64,000 bases of DNA from Nitrospira sp. (GCA_002634385.1 NSJL01000007.1:107456-171455); one strand, 5' to 3'; numbered from the stretch's first letter, positions 25,334 through 36,080 are shown. Numbers and translations are program-made. Notes: generated by a model from the letters alone, not told the origin.

Positions 25334-26665
25334 TCACGCTTCGCCCGTACGCCGGGCTCCCCGGGACGGGAGGGTGATCGTGAAGCGCGAACCTTTTCCG
25401 GGCTCGCTTTTTACTTCGATGGTCCCGCCCCACGATGTCACGACATCATACGCCACTGCAAGCCCCATTCCCGTCCCCTTGCCCACCTCTTTCGTGGTGA
25501 AAAAAGGCTCGAAAATACGGCCCTGGATTTCTGCTGGCATCCCCTGCCCGTTGTCCTCAACGGAGACTACGATGTTCCCCCCGCTGTGCTCCGTCCCGAT
25601 GTCCAGGGAGACCTCTTTTTCTTTTGATTGGAGGGCATTCAGGATAATGTTGAAAAGAGCCTGCCCCAGTATGCCCGGGTTCCCGAACACCGGGGGAAGG
25701 TCGCCGTAGCTCCGGGAGATGTCCGCCTGCCTCTCCCTGATCTCATGGGAAAGGACATTGAGAACGGTATCCAGCTCCTCATTGACCTGTATTGCCCTCT
25801 CCCCCATCTCGTCGACATGCGAGAACCCCTTCAAATGGGCGACTATCTGCCGTATCCGCTCGGCACCCTCGCGGCTCTGCCGGATCAGGGCATCCGTATC
25901 CTCAAGGATGAAATCGATTTTCAGTTTCCGGTACAACTCTTCCGCCTCACCATCCGTCCCGGCGTTCTTCCGGTAGTGGAGAAGCATCTCCCTCAGGTTC
26001 CTGATATATTTACCGAAAGTGTTCAGGTTGCTGTAGACAAACCCGATCGGATTGTTGATTTCGTGGGCGATTCCGGCTGCCAGTTGTCCCACGGACGCCA
26101 TTTTCTCCTGTTGCAGCAGCCTTGTATGCGCCCTTTTCAGCTCGGCAGTCCTCTCTTCCACCTGCCTTTCGAGGTCTCCGGAGAGTTCCCGGTACTTCCG
26201 CTCCGATGCAGACAGCGCCTTGTTGATTTCGAGGAGCTCTTCGTACGACCGCTTTACCACCGTGGAGTGCAGCTCGGTGGTGAAAACCCTCTTTACAATG
26301 TTCTTTATGAGGAGATCAAGGCAGACGGATGCGGTTTCCAGAAGACCGGAGAGGGCGGCAGACTCCTCTTCCCGGGACGCAGCCAGGCAGAGAAAACCGA
26401 CCGGCTCCCCCTCGTGACGGATCTCCCTCCGGAGGAACCGCTCCATGGCCTTTTCCGTACCGGGAGCCCCGCAGTGCAGGGCCGCCTCCTCCCCCTCCTT
26501 CCACAGGACGTTCCCTCTTTCGTCGATAATGGCTGCGTACGCAGCACCCGACTTCACCAGCGACTTCAAGAGCGGAAGGACGTCAGGCCCCCTCAGGATA
26601 TCGCGGAGACACAGATCGGCGCCCAGGGAGAAATCGATCCGTTCGCGGGAGGCCTCATGCTCCAT
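25334..26665 (-). CDS. Soluble histidine kinase
   Basis: 443 aa from the ATG after AGGAGGAGA; it overlaps the GTPase gene by 11 bases. The first 170 residues look like a degenerate sensor domain (AAYAAIIDERGNVLWKEGEEAA). A coiled coil (RKYRELSGDLERQVEERTAELKRAHTRLLQQEKMA) leads to HisKA GIAHEINNPIGF and HATPase NIILNALQSKEK, DNGQGMP, GKGTGMGLAV. No membrane segment, so cytoplasmic sensing. Its closeness to an MglA-like GTPase suggests a shared pathway. Confidence 0.87.
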   Translation of the reverse strand: MEHEASRERIDFSLGADLCLRDILRGPDVLPLLKSLVKSGAAYAAIIDERGNVLWKEGEEAALHCGAPGTEKAMERFLRREIRHEGEPVGFLCLAASREEESAALSGLLETASVCLDLLIKNIVKRVFTTELHSTVVKRSYEELLEINKALSASERKYRELSGDLERQVEERTAELKRAHTRLLQQEKMASVGQLAAGIAHEINNPIGFVYSNLNTFGKYIRNLREMLLHYRKNAGTDGEAEELYRKLKIDFILEDTDALIRQSREGAERIRQIVAHLKGFSHVDEMGERAIQVNEELDTVLNVLSHEIRERQADISRSYGDLPPVFGNPGILGQALFNIILNALQSKEKEVSLDIGTEHSGGNIVVSVEDNGQGMPAEIQGRIFEPFFTTKEVGKGTGMGLAVAYDVVTSWGGTIEVKSEPGKGSRFTITLPSRGARRTGEA

Positions 26666-27335
26666 GGGGCATCTCCTCCTCTCCGGACGGCACTCGCACC
26701 AGTTTTTCGATAAACAGATCCCTGGGCATCCCATACCTCTCCCCCAGGGCATACCGCCTGTCCAGGGAATCATAGGTGAGCTCCGCCAAGCTCCTGAAGG
26801 TTTCCAGCACACCCCACCCGTTGAGCGCCGAGGCCATAAAGACCGGAACCCCTGTCGGCCCCCATACGCTCCGGATCTCGTCTTCAGGCATGATGCAGGG
26901 CAGATCCCTTTTATTGAACTGCACGACCAGGGGCAGCCGCTCGATATCGATACCGACAAAGGCGAGGTTTCTTTCGAGGTTTTCGAAACTGGAGGCGTTA
27001 TTGGTCATCTCCGAAAGTTGCGAGTCCGCAATGAAGGCGACACTGTCCGCGCGGGAAAGGACCGCCTTCCGTGTCGCATCGTGGCGCACCTGTCCCGGAA
27101 CGGTATATACCTTCACCTTGATCTTGAGTCCCCCGGGGGCGACAAGGAAAAAGGGGAGGAGATCGAAGAAGATCGTGCGGTCATCCTTCGTATCCAGCAT
27201 CATCAGATCCCCCCTGCCTTCCGTGGAGAGAAGATCGTGAAGCCGCAGGAGATTGGTGGTCTTCCCCGATAAGGCGGGGCCGTAGTATACCAGCTTCAGG
27301 ATCATCCTCTGTTCTGTCTCATCGAATTCTATCAT
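26655..27335 (-). CDS. MglA-like small GTPase
   Basis: 226 aa from ATG 27335 (AGAGAAGAA upstream); a start ten codons up is possible. P-loop YYGPALSGKTTNL, the MglA-type switch region TKDDRTIFFDLLP, TVPGQV and the base-recognition NKRDLP are all present. In Myxococcus MglA sets the leading pole for gliding and type IV pili. The window has no obvious MglB GAP. Placement with a PilB-like ATPase and kinases supports a motility or polarity role. Confidence 0.88.
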   Translation of the reverse strand: MIEFDETEQRMILKLVYYGPALSGKTTNLLRLHDLLSTEGRGDLMMLDTKDDRTIFFDLLPFFLVAPGGLKIKVKVYTVPGQVRHDATRKAVLSRADSVAFIADSQLSEMTNNASSFENLERNLAFVGIDIERLPLVVQFNKRDLPCIMPEDEIRSVWGPTGVPVFMASALNGWGVLETFRSLAELTYDSLDRRYALGERYGMPRDLFIEKLVRVPSGEEEMPHGA

Positions 27336-27373
27336 TTCTTCTCTTCCCGAAGGGTACGCCGGCATCCGCGCGG

Positions 27374-28690
27374 TTATTTCCTGCTCGGCCTCACATAAAT
27401 CCCCGTCTTCGAAGGATCGATATGAAAGCTCCTCTTCAGCGCACTGATGTTCTGCTCGTTCAGAACGGTCCCCTTGCTCAGCAGCAGCACCCCTGTTCCG
27501 CTCGAAATATCCCTGGCGATCACCATGCCCGGAAGCAACTCCAGGAGAGGGAGCTCCGCCTCTATACCGGCAGCCGTCTCCATCCCGGCCAGGCCGTGAG
27601 AAGAGTACCTCTCCGTAGCCGTCTCCACAAGGAGCGGAAACAGCTCGGGATCGAAGCGGGTGCCGAGAAGCGCCCGCATCGCCTCAAGGACGTTTTTTAC
27701 GGAATGGGTCGTATACCCGTGCATCATGCGGTCGAACTGGTCAGCCAGGGCGATGATCCGGGAACCCTCCGGGATCCCCTTCTCCCGGAGCCTGTCGGGG
27801 AAGCCCTTCCCGTTGAACCATTCATGGTGGTGCCTGATCAGGACCCCCGCCTCGCGCAGGTCTTCAAGGGAGTCCACCGCCGACTGTCCCCGCACGGAAT
27901 GCGTCCGGTATTCAGCGTTCTCTTCCGGCGTCATATGGGCCGGATTCTTCAAAAGGACGATATCAGAGATGCCTATCTTCCCGATATCGTGCAACTGGGC
28001 GGCGATCGTTATGGTATCGATATCCGCATCAGCAAGCCCCCTCCGCCGCGCCATTTCGGCCGAAAGGACCGCCACATTGCCGGAATGGCTGCTCACCGAT
28101 TTGTCCCTCAGCTCGATAAGGTTGGCAAAAGCGGAAATGAAATCCCTGAGATTCCCCTTCAGGCACTCGTTCAGCTCTTTCAGCTCCGCATTCTGTTTTT
28201 TCAGGTCGAGGGCCTGCTTTTGCACATACTTTTCGAGCTTGGCGCTCCATTGCTTCAGCTCCTCGTTCTGCTGCCGCGTCAGAGCGGTGAGGCGCTTGTT
28301 CTCCTTCACCAGGGAGTACCGCTCGATGGAGTTCAGGATCGTGATAACGAATTCGTTGTCATTCCACGGCTTCGTGAGATACCGGTACACCCCCCCCTTG
28401 TTGATGGCGCTGATCGCAGCGCTGACATCGGCATACCCGGTAAGCACGATCCGCACGGCGTCGGGAGCGATCCGCATCGATTTCTCGAGAAATTCGAAGC
28501 CGCTCATTTCCGGCATTCTCTGGTCGGAAACGATGACGGCGACTTCGTTCTCTTTCAGCAGGGCGAGTCCCTCTCTCCCCGAGACGGCGGTCAGTATCTC
28601 GATATCCTCGTCGACGAACATCCGCCGCAGGGAACGGAGGACATTCTCCTCGTCGTCCACGAAAAGCACTTTGTTCCGATCGTCTGCCAT
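27374..28690 (-). CDS. Response regulator with HD-GYP-type phosphodiesterase domain
   Basis: 438 aa from ATG 28690 (AAGGGG upstream). Receiver: LFVDDEENV, VIVSDQRMPEMSG, LTKPWNDNEFV. A coiled coil follows, then HD-GYP with HSGNVAVLS, AAQLHDIGKIGISD, HHHEWFNGKGFP (GYP reads GFP) and ALADQFDRM. Such RpfG-like proteins hydrolyse c-di-GMP, linking phosphorelay to biofilm or motility. The C-terminal 70 residues are a separate small domain. A family B repeat lies upstream. Confidence 0.9.
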   Translation of the reverse strand: MADDRNKVLFVDDEENVLRSLRRMFVDEDIEILTAVSGREGLALLKENEVAVIVSDQRMPEMSGFEFLEKSMRIAPDAVRIVLTGYADVSAAISAINKGGVYRYLTKPWNDNEFVITILNSIERYSLVKENKRLTALTRQQNEELKQWSAKLEKYVQKQALDLKKQNAELKELNECLKGNLRDFISAFANLIELRDKSVSSHSGNVAVLSAEMARRRGLADADIDTITIAAQLHDIGKIGISDIVLLKNPAHMTPEENAEYRTHSVRGQSAVDSLEDLREAGVLIRHHHEWFNGKGFPDRLREKGIPEGSRIIALADQFDRMMHGYTTHSVKNVLEAMRALLGTRFDPELFPLLVETATERYSSHGLAGMETAAGIEAELPLLELLPGMVIARDISSGTGVLLLSKGTVLNEQNISALKRSFHIDPSKTGIYVRPSRK

Positions 28691-28740
28691 TCTTACCCCT
28701 TCTGAAAAACCTCTACCGTCAAAAAACGTCTCCTCCACCG

Positions 28741-29450
28741 GGTGCAATCAAACGTGAGGACGCAAAGAAGCTCTCACAGGAACGGGAGGCGGCGGGGGGT
28801 CCAGAGGGAATGCTCTTTCTTTGCGAGCGAATTCCTCCCTGGTCTCAGGGGATCTCCTCATTCCCCTCCCTCGAGGGGAGGGGAGAAAGGGGAGGGTGTC
28901 CTGCCCCCTCTGCTCTTCCAGACACTCGCTGCAGAGAAGAGGATACCCCCTGCCCCCCTGTGTCTGTCTGTTTTGGAATCCGTCACCCCGGCGAAAGCCG
29001 GGGTCCAGAGTCTTTCGGAAAGGGACTGGATCCCGGCTCAGAGGATCCGCCGGGATGACGACAGAAACACACGACTCCTTCCCTCGTCCTCTCCCAAATA
29101 AAGGAATGCGTGGGGAAGGAGTCTGAGAGGTGAGGGGCAAGAGAGGAGGGGAGTTCTGAGCGGACCTTAGCTCTTGTTCGTCTCCTCTCTTCGTGAAACG
29201 GAGTGGCCACTGCAGCAACTGCCAGAACGATGGAAGAGGAGCCCCCGAAACAGTCGTAAGACTTTTCGGGGCAGAGAAGGCGAGTTTTGCTGCAGTAACG
29301 GAGTGAGCGGTAGAGAGGCAGAACAAGAGGTCGGGGAGTGAGGGACTCCTTGACTCCCTGACGCAGGAGACGCAGAAATCTCTCGTGAGAGCGATGACTC
29401 TATGCTGTCTTCCCTGCCACAAGGTATACCCTCCCACTTTGATTGTACCC
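28741..29450. repeat. Family B repeat, copy 2 (long composite)
   Basis: About 710 bp with ends gggtgcaatcaaacgtgagg and cctcccactttgattgtaccc-like inverted ends. Inside are several palindromes, among them the widespread ccccggcgaaagccgggg / gtcatcccggcggatcc pair whose chance translations read VTPAKAGVQ or DPGFRRGDG. Much of 28810-29350 recurs inverted at 53100-53620. No gene is supported here. Confidence 0.8.
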
Positions 29451-29454
29451 TCCC

Positions 29455-29835
29455 TTACCTTCCGAGAAGCGTTTCGATGCGCTGTGCCAGCTCACCGGGC
29501 TCCACCGGCTTGGCGATGTAATTCCTTCCCCCGATGACCCCGTCGCTCGCCTCCACCTCCGCCTTCTGGGCAAGCGCGGTCAGAAAAACGATGGGAATGT
29601 CCCGCGTGGCCGGGGATTCCCTCAGTTGCTCCGCTACTTCCGTCCCGTCCATGTCGGGCATGAGCAGATCGAGAAGAATCAGATCCGGCTTTATCGTGCG
29701 CGCTGTCCTGGCCCCCTCGGCGCCCCGGGATACGGTCTCCACGGAGAACCTGCCGGTCCTTTCCAGGTTCAACTTTACAAAATACGCAAAATCCTCCTCA
29801 TCGTCGATAAGAAGAATGGTGGTCTTTTCAGCCAT
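29455..29835 (-). CDS. Single-domain response regulator
   Basis: 126 aa from the ATG after AAAGGAGG. LLIDDEEDF, the phospho-Asp in LILLDLLMPDMDG, FLTALAQ and YIAKPVEPGELAQRI form a complete receiver. No output domain. It lies 26 bases after the REC-kinase gene and is its probable partner. The stop is 5 bases from the family B repeat end. Confidence 0.87.
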   Translation of the reverse strand: MAEKTTILLIDDEEDFAYFVKLNLERTGRFSVETVSRGAEGARTARTIKPDLILLDLLMPDMDGTEVAEQLRESPATRDIPIVFLTALAQKAEVEASDGVIGGRNYIAKPVEPGELAQRIETLLGR

Positions 29836-29860
29836 AGCGCCGCTACCTCCTTTTCCCTTT

Positions 29861-31054
29861 TCATTCGGGACAGGGCAGAGCGATGGTGACGCGCGTGCCC
29901 TCTCCCCGGCGGCTCTCCATTTCAATGGTGCCGTTGTGCCTTTCTATGATGCCGTGGGAGACCGAAAGTCCCAAACCGGTGCCCCCTGTATCCCGCTTCG
30001 TGGTAAAAAAAGGGTCGAAAACCCTTTTGAGATCCTCTTCCGCAACTCCCAACCCGGTGTCGGCAAAGGATATCTCCACGACAGACCTTCCTCCACGGGA
30101 GTTCCTGTGCGTCCCGATCACCACCGTTCCCCCCCGTGGCATGGCATCGGCGGCATTCAGAAGGATGTTGATGAATACCTGCTTCATCTGGTTCCCGTCC
30201 ATCTTCACCGGCGGGATATCCGGAGCGAACTGCCTGCCGACTTTTACCCTCTTGAGATGCAACTGATGCTCCACGAGGGTCAAGGTCTCCTCAATGACGG
30301 GAACGACCGCGAGATCCTCAAACGAGAGAGGGGACTGGCGGGAGAAGCTGAGGAGGTCCCGCACGATCCTGTCCGCCCGCAACGCCGCCTTTTTCACCCT
30401 GTCGGCGGCATCAAGCAGAAGGGCGTCGGAAAGGGAGGACTTGAGAAAATCCACCCCCTGCAGGATTATTGCCAGGGGATTCTTCACCTCATGGGCGATT
30501 CCCGCGGAGAGCACCCCCAGCGAGGACATCTTTTCGGACTGTAGCAACTGCTGTTGTACCCTCTTCAGCTCGGCAGTCCTCTCCTCCACCAGCCTCTCCA
30601 GCCCCTCATTCAGTTCCCTGAGCACCGCGTTCTTCTCCTTCAGTTCCCCGGCGAGCTGTGCGTTTCTCTGCTGGAGGAAATACCTTTCGAGGGCGTTTGC
30701 CACGGTGATCCTGAGCTCGTCGTCGTTCCAGGGCTTCGGGATGAACTTGTAGATCTGCCCCTCGTTGATGGCGGTCACCACCGCAGAGGTATCGGCATAC
30801 CCGGAGAGGACGACCCTGACAGTATCGGGCCACTCCCGGCAGACCTCCTTGAGAAACTCCACCCCGTTCATGCCGGGCATCCGGTAGTCGGAAATGACGA
30901 GAGGGACAGGCATTTCGTCCCTGAGCACGCGGAGCCCCTCCTCCCCGGAAGGGGCGGTCAGAATCGTATAGTCATCGTCAAGGAAAAGTCTCCTGATCGA
31001 CTTCAATACATTCCCGTCATCGTCGACGCAGAGAATTTTTACCCGTTCCCTCAC
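29861..31054 (-). CDS. Receiver-histidine kinase
   Basis: 397 aa. Receiver 1-125 (CVDDDGNV, VISDYRMPGMNGVEFLKEV, FIPKPWNDDELR), coiled coil 128-165, HisKA GIAHEVKNPLAIIL, HATPase NILLNAADAMPRGG, ADTGLGV, TGGTGLGLSV. Soluble. The receiver is nearly identical at DNA level in part to that of the next upstream gene, a recent duplication. It is the reverse order of a hybrid kinase: input is phosphorylation. Confidence 0.9.
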   Translation of the reverse strand: MRERVKILCVDDDGNVLKSIRRLFLDDDYTILTAPSGEEGLRVLRDEMPVPLVISDYRMPGMNGVEFLKEVCREWPDTVRVVLSGYADTSAVVTAINEGQIYKFIPKPWNDDELRITVANALERYFLQQRNAQLAGELKEKNAVLRELNEGLERLVEERTAELKRVQQQLLQSEKMSSLGVLSAGIAHEVKNPLAIILQGVDFLKSSLSDALLLDAADRVKKAALRADRIVRDLLSFSRQSPLSFEDLAVVPVIEETLTLVEHQLHLKRVKVGRQFAPDIPPVKMDGNQMKQVFINILLNAADAMPRGGTVVIGTHRNSRGGRSVVEISFADTGLGVAEEDLKRVFDPFFTTKRDTGGTGLGLSVSHGIIERHNGTIEMESRRGEGTRVTIALPCPE

Positions 31055-31071
31055 GCCCCCTCCCCCTCATC

Positions 31072-31869
31072 TCACCAGAGATCGTCTTCACGAATAAAGA
31101 GAAGAGTAACCCCTTTCTGAACGTCATCCTGGAGAAGGGATCCCATGAAGATACCCCTGACCCCCCGTATCTCGAAGCGCATGATCGCTTTGCTGTCTCT
31201 CTTCACCCCTTCGATCAGCGCGACGATCTCATCGGGCATGACCCCGTTGATGCTCTGCCCCAGAAGACACCATTCAGCACCCGCAATCTCCCTCCATGCG
31301 GAATTGCACAGCACCAGCACATTTTCGAAATCGACCCCCATGATCCCGACCGGCAGGGAGTCGAAGATCTTCTGGTGTGCGATCAGCACCCTGCTCCTGA
31401 ACTCGAGGCTTGCCGATTTCTCCTGCAGCAGCTTCACGAGTTTGTCATTCTTCTGCGCGAGCTCGAAGGTGAGCTCGCGGTTCTTCCGGTACAGGAAATA
31501 GCGCTCCAGGGCGTTCGAGACAGTCACCTTCAGCTCGTCGTCGTTCCAGGGTTTCGGGATGAACTTATAGATCTGCCCCTCGTTGATGGCCGAGACGATG
31601 GAGGCGGTATCGGCATACCCCGACAGCACGATTCGTACGGTATCGGGCCACTCCCGGCAGACCTCCTTGAGAAACTCCACCCCGTTCATGCCGGGCATCC
31701 GGTAGTCGGAAATGACGAGATGCACCGGCTCTCTTTCGAGCAGGCCGAGACCCTCCTGTCCCGATGCTGCGGTAAGAATGGTGTAGTCATCGTCAAGGAA
31801 AAGACGTCTCAGCGAGTTCAGTACATTCGGCTCATCATCCACACAGAGTATCCTGATCTCCTCGGTCAT
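31072..31869 (-). CDS. Receiver-PAS protein
   Basis: 265 aa. The receiver (LCVDDEPNV, VISDYRMPGMNGVEFLKEV, KPWNDDELK) is joined by a coiled coil to a PAS-like domain (FDSLPVGIMGVDFENVLVLCNSAWREIAGAEWCLLGQ). No kinase or DNA-binding part. Its ATG overlaps the stop of the upstream kinase (TAATG), so they are coupled. Probably a phosphorylated adaptor. Confidence 0.85.
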   Translation of the reverse strand: MTEEIRILCVDDEPNVLNSLRRLFLDDDYTILTAASGQEGLGLLEREPVHLVISDYRMPGMNGVEFLKEVCREWPDTVRIVLSGYADTASIVSAINEGQIYKFIPKPWNDDELKVTVSNALERYFLYRKNRELTFELAQKNDKLVKLLQEKSASLEFRSRVLIAHQKIFDSLPVGIMGVDFENVLVLCNSAWREIAGAEWCLLGQSINGVMPDEIVALIEGVKRDSKAIMRFEIRGVRGIFMGSLLQDDVQKGVTLLFIREDDLW

Positions 31870-33170
31870 TACTCGTCCTCCGCACCGGGTATCCGTATTG
31901 TAAAGGTGCTTCCCTCTCCCACCCTGCTTTCCACCCGGATCTCTCCGTTGTTTTTCTTGACAATGTCATAGGCGATGCTCAACCCCAGTCCCGTCCCCCT
32001 GCCCACCTCCTTCGTGGTGAAAAACGGCTCGAAGATCCTGTTCAGGTGCTCCGGCGGGATCCCGCATCCCGTATCGGAGAAGGAGACGTATACGGAGTCC
32101 CCCTCCTGCCATGTCCTTACCGTGATCTCCCCCTGCTTTTCGATGGCATGGGCCGCGTTCACCAGTATGTTCATGAACACCTGGTTGAGCTGCCCGATAT
32201 TGCACCGCACCAGGGGGATCTCCCCGTACTCCTTCTTCAGGACCGCCTTGTACTTCAGCTCGTTCCAGACAATATTGACCGTGCTCTCGATCCCGGCGTT
32301 GATGTCGGAGGGGACGTGCCTCTCCTCGCCCACCCGGGAGAAGCTCTTGAGGTCCTGGACAATCTGCTTCATCCGGGCGGCGCCGTCAAAAGACTCCCTG
32401 ATGAGATTCTCCATATCGCCCATGATATAGTCTATCTTGAGAGACTTTCTCTGCTCCCGCACCCTTTCAAGCAGCAGCCCGCTCTCTTCCTTCCGCTCCG
32501 CCATTTTCTCGAGGGAATCGGTCTGGCTTTTTATGAAATCTTTCAGGCGCGTGGCAAACTTCTGCAGGGTATTCAGGTTGCTCATGATGAATCCGACGGG
32601 ATTGTTGATCTCGTGGGCGATGCCTGCCGCGAGCTGTCCGATGGAGGCCATTTTTTCCTGCTGCAGGATCTGCGACTGGGCCGACTTCAGATCGCAGTAT
32701 GCCCTCTCCAGTTCCCTGTTCTTCTCTTCGAGGATCTTCTTGCTGTCCGTCAGGATCTCGTTCCGCAGCTTGACTTCCTCGTATTCCTGCAGTTTCAGGA
32801 AATTATTGACCTTTATGGCCAACTCCATCGGATTCACGGGTTTTTCGAGAAAGTCGCTGGCGCCCGCTTCAAGGCATCTGATCTTCACCCTGGTATCTCC
32901 CAGACCGGTAAGCATAATTATGGGGATATGCTGAAGCGCCGGGTCAGTCCTGATCTTCTGTGTCACCTCGATACCATTCATCTCCGGCATGAAGATATCC
33001 ATGAGTATCAACGAGGGAGTGAAAGCCCGGGCCTTCTCCACGGCATCTTTCCCGTTGGAGGCGGTCTCGAAGGCATATCCGTACCGGGACAAGAGGGCCA
33101 ATAAAAGATCCAGATGGCTCGGCTCGTCATCTACAATGAGAATTTTCGCGTTCGCTCTCCCTTCTTTCAT
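31869..33170 (-). CDS. Receiver-histidine kinase
   Basis: 433 aa. Receiver (LIVDDEPSHLD, LILMDIFMPEMNG, FLEKPVNPMEL), coiled coil, HisKA GIAHEINNPVGFIMSNLNTLQKF and HATPase [38 protein letters not shown]. The last 137 codons are almost identical at DNA level to the 3' end of the large kinase gene at 40586. Soluble. Confidence 0.9.
   Translation of the reverse strand: MKEGRANAKILIVDDEPSHLDLLLALLSRYGYAFETASNGKDAVEKARAFTPSLILMDIFMPEMNGIEVTQKIRTDPALQHIPIIMLTGLGDTRVKIRCLEAGASDFLEKPVNPMELAIKVNNFLKLQEYEEVKLRNEILTDSKKILEEKNRELERAYCDLKSAQSQILQQEKMASIGQLAAGIAHEINNPVGFIMSNLNTLQKFATRLKDFIKSQTDSLEKMAERKEESGLLLERVREQRKSLKIDYIMGDMENLIRESFDGAARMKQIVQDLKSFSRVGEERHVPSDINAGIESTVNIVWNELKYKAVLKKEYGEIPLVRCNIGQLNQVFMNILVNAAHAIEKQGEITVRTWQEGDSVYVSFSDTGCGIPPEHLNRIFEPFFTTKEVGRGTGLGLSIAYDIVKKNNGEIRVESRVGEGSTFTIRIPGAEDE
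31893..32303 (-). repeat. 411-bp duplicated kinase ATPase segment (partner at 40613-41023)
   Basis: Base-by-base comparison with 40613-41023 shows one difference (a at 32271, g at 40991). The identity stops sharply on both sides. It encodes INAGIESTVNIVWNEL through to the C-terminal strand. Confidence 0.9.
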
Positions 33171-33332
33171 CGGCAGTTCCCTTATTACCTCAGGCTCTTT
33201 TCAAAACATGCGTTCTATATTACCCCAAAGGGACCCAAGAATAAAATAAGGAAGTGCGGAGGGGTACGGCAGGACGGGCTCCCTGCAGCGCAGGACCATG
33301 GCACTGTAAAAGGGAAGGGAAGAAATCCCCGC

Positions 33333-36080
33333 TCACCGCTCCCTGCACATGGCTTTCTTCACTCCGGCGATGAATCTCTCCCGGGTAAGCCCTCCCTTCT
33401 CCTCGATGGAGAGGACCTGCCCATTCAGTCTTTCCCTGTCTTTACCGGCGAGCTGCAGGGAGGTAAGGACAACCACCGGGGTTGACGCGGTCTGCGGAGC
33501 CGCGCGCAACTCCTTTAGCACTTCGAACCCGTTCATCCCCGTCATGAGCAGATCGAGCACGATGAGGCCCGGGACCTCCCGTGCGGCTATCGCAAGCCCC
33601 TCCCTGCCCCCCAGAGCACTGATCACCCGGAATCCTTCGGCCCTCAGCGCACTCTCCATTATTTCGTGCACCTTCGGGTCGTCATCGATAATCAAAACGG
33701 TCTCTCCCGGGACCGGGCATCCCGCATGGTCCCCTTCGGGCGCTGCACTTCCCGTGTACTGCCCTTGACGTACCGGCAGGGTAAAGGTAAACCGGCTCCC
33801 CTTTCCCGGTTCGCTTTCCACCCCTATCTTTCCTCCATGCAGCTCCACCAACCTCCTGGTGAGGGCAAGCCCGAGACCCGTCCCCTCGTACTTTTTTGCA
33901 TAGGGCGATTCAAGCTGAGAGAACTCCTTGAAAAGTTTAGGAAGATCCTCCTGCCTGATTCCTATGCCGGAGTCCTCCACCGCGATCTCGACAAAGGGCG
34001 CCGGGGACCCTGACCGGAAGAAATCCCCCTTCTCCCCCCGCACTTCTCCCCTGCCGGGCAGCAGCCGCGCACGCAGCCGGACAGTGCCCCCGTCGGGGGT
34101 GAACTTTACCGCATTGCTCAGGAGGTTGAAAAGGATCTGCTTCACCTTCCTCTGGTCCGCCTCGATCTCCCGGTCCGCTTCAGGGGCCAGCTCCACCCCC
34201 AGGGAGATGCCATGCCGCAGCGCCTTCTCCCTGAGCATGACCACCGAGTCATGGAGAAGAGCCTTCAGGGAAAAGATGTCCGTTTCGAGCTCCAGCTTCC
34301 CCGACTCCACCTTCGCCAGGTCGAGAATATCGTTGATGAGTCCCAAAAGGTGCCTTCCGCTCCCGTAGATGTTTTGTACGTATTCCTGCTGTTTTCCGTT
34401 CAGCTCCCCGAAGAGCCCGTCCTGGAGCACCTCGGAGAAGCCGATGATGGAGTTGAGGGGAGTCCTCAATTCATGGCTCATATTCGCCAGGAAGTCCGAT
34501 TTCGTTCTCGATACCTCCTCCAGCCTCCTGTTCGCCTCCGAAAGCTCCTCCTGCTGGCCCTGCAATTCTTCGTTCATCGTCTGCAGCTCTTCGTTCAGTA
34601 CCTGCAGTTCCTCATTGGAGGCGAAAAGCTTCTCGGAGAGTCTTCTGAGCGCAGCCTGGCTCCGGTGCGTACTGATTCCAATGGCGAGCGGGGACGTGCA
34701 ACGCTGGATCAGCCGCACATCTCTTTCCGGAAAGCCGTGTACGCAGGCAACCTCGAGCACGCCTTCCACCTTGTCCTTGTACAGCAGCGGTACGGCGATT
34801 ACCTCCTTCGGAAAAACAACGGCAACCCCCGCCTCCACCTTCAGGCGGATGTCCTGCGGGATATCGCGGATTCTCAAGGTCCTCCTTTGCCGGAGACAGT
34901 CGGACGGGAAACTCCCCGCTGCCGGGGGCATCTGCACGGCAAGGGTCGAGGAGGGGACGAGCCCCCCCTCCTCGCAGATATACAAGACTCCCGATTCAAT
35001 GCTGGTCTGCTCGTTCAGTTTGTTCAGGAACGCGCCGCACATCTCCTGCACGCCGGACCACTGCATGTTCAGCAGGGTAAGAAATTCGTTGTAGGTCTTT
35101 TCGTACAGCTCTTCTTCCCTGCGCTCCCGGGCAAGGCGGTGGGTCGAGACAAGCAGATCGGCCCACCGGTAGGAAAAGACCCCGACGGCCAGGAGCATAC
35201 CGCACGTAAATACTGAGAGCCAGAGGGTGATTTCCCTTACCGGTGCATAGACATTCCTCGCCGTCCTCTCGATGACGACACCCCAGCCCCACTCGTCGAC
35301 GGGATGATACGCGACGAGGAGCTTGTCGTCCCTCATGGGATCGAGCATCTCTTCGACTCCCTCGAGCCCTTGTCTTACCTTTTGTACTGCGGGAATGAGG
35401 GAGAAATCCACGATCCTGTCGAGGGTATACCGGGGATGGTAGATGAGATGGCCCCTTTTGTCGACAACGTAAGCGAAACCGTCTTTTAATTTGATATCGT
35501 CGACACTATTCTTTATGTAATCCTCTTGCGGCTGGAGAACAAGGATCCCTGCCATTTCTTTCCCTTCCATCTCAACAGGGAGGGCGATAGCGAAGATATA
35601 CTGCTGTGGCCGTGAGGCCCGCAGATAGAATTCGGAAACATAGGGCTTCCTGTCACGCAAGATTCCTTTATACCAGTCCCGGTAGGATAAATCCATGCCA
35701 ATGGTGGCTGAATCCTCGGGATAGGAAGCGAGGACAACACCCGCCCGAGACGCGATCGCCGCCCTTTCGATGCCGGTACTGTTTTCCACAAAACTCCTGA
35801 GATGCCTGTCGATCTCCTCTTTATCCTTTCGCAACAACCCCTCCACAAGCCGTTGCCGTGTCACCAGGACCCTGCCGGCAGCAATAGTGCTGTTCAGCCA
35901 TTTGGAAATCCCGTGCGCTCCAAGCGTAGCATAGATAGTGTTTTCCTCTATTACCCTTTGAGTGAGCACCCCGATCACCGAAAAATGAACGAAGAGGGCG
36001 AGGGCGAGCACGGGCACGGCCATCGCCAGCACCCCTGCCAGGATCGTCCGCCATTTCTTTTCCAGAAGCCAGGCCTTCAT
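33333..36080 (-). CDS. Membrane hybrid histidine kinase (Cache-GAF-HK-REC)
   Basis: 915 aa. TM helix 12-35, periplasmic double-Cache-like sensor about 40-275, TM 286-308, GAF-like 335-475, coiled coil, HisKA with His near 536 ([21 protein letters not shown]), HATPase ([29 protein letters not shown]) and a C-terminal receiver ([26 protein letters not shown]). Senses an external small molecule and passes phosphate internally. Its start overlaps the cheR stop by ATGA. Confidence 0.9.
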   Translation of the reverse strand: MKAWLLEKKWRTILAGVLAMAVPVLALALFVHFSVIGVLTQRVIEENTIYATLGAHGISKWLNSTIAAGRVLVTRQRLVEGLLRKDKEEIDRHLRSFVENSTGIERAAIASRAGVVLASYPEDSATIGMDLSYRDWYKGILRDRKPYVSEFYLRASRPQQYIFAIALPVEMEGKEMAGILVLQPQEDYIKNSVDDIKLKDGFAYVVDKRGHLIYHPRYTLDRIVDFSLIPAVQKVRQGLEGVEEMLDPMRDDKLLVAYHPVDEWGWGVVIERTARNVYAPVREITLWLSVFTCGMLLAVGVFSYRWADLLVSTHRLARERREEELYEKTYNEFLTLLNMQWSGVQEMCGAFLNKLNEQTSIESGVLYICEEGGLVPSSTLAVQMPPAAGSFPSDCLRQRRTLRIRDIPQDIRLKVEAGVAVVFPKEVIAVPLLYKDKVEGVLEVACVHGFPERDVRLIQRCTSPLAIGISTHRSQAALRRLSEKLFASNEELQVLNEELQTMNEELQGQQEELSEANRRLEEVSRTKSDFLANMSHELRTPLNSIIGFSEVLQDGLFGELNGKQQEYVQNIYGSGRHLLGLINDILDLAKVESGKLELETDIFSLKALLHDSVVMLREKALRHGISLGVELAPEADREIEADQRKVKQILFNLLSNAVKFTPDGGTVRLRARLLPGRGEVRGEKGDFFRSGSPAPFVEIAVEDSGIGIRQEDLPKLFKEFSQLESPYAKKYEGTGLGLALTRRLVELHGGKIGVESEPGKGSRFTFTLPVRQGQYTGSAAPEGDHAGCPVPGETVLIIDDDPKVHEIMESALRAEGFRVISALGGREGLAIAAREVPGLIVLDLLMTGMNGFEVLKELRAAPQTASTPVVVLTSLQLAGKDRERLNGQVLSIEEKGGLTRERFIAGVKKAMCRER

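Noticed and set aside
28748..29437. Long open frames inside the family B repeat
   Set aside because: Translations are of repeat DNA (VTPAKAG, DPGFRRGDG); frames differ among copies.
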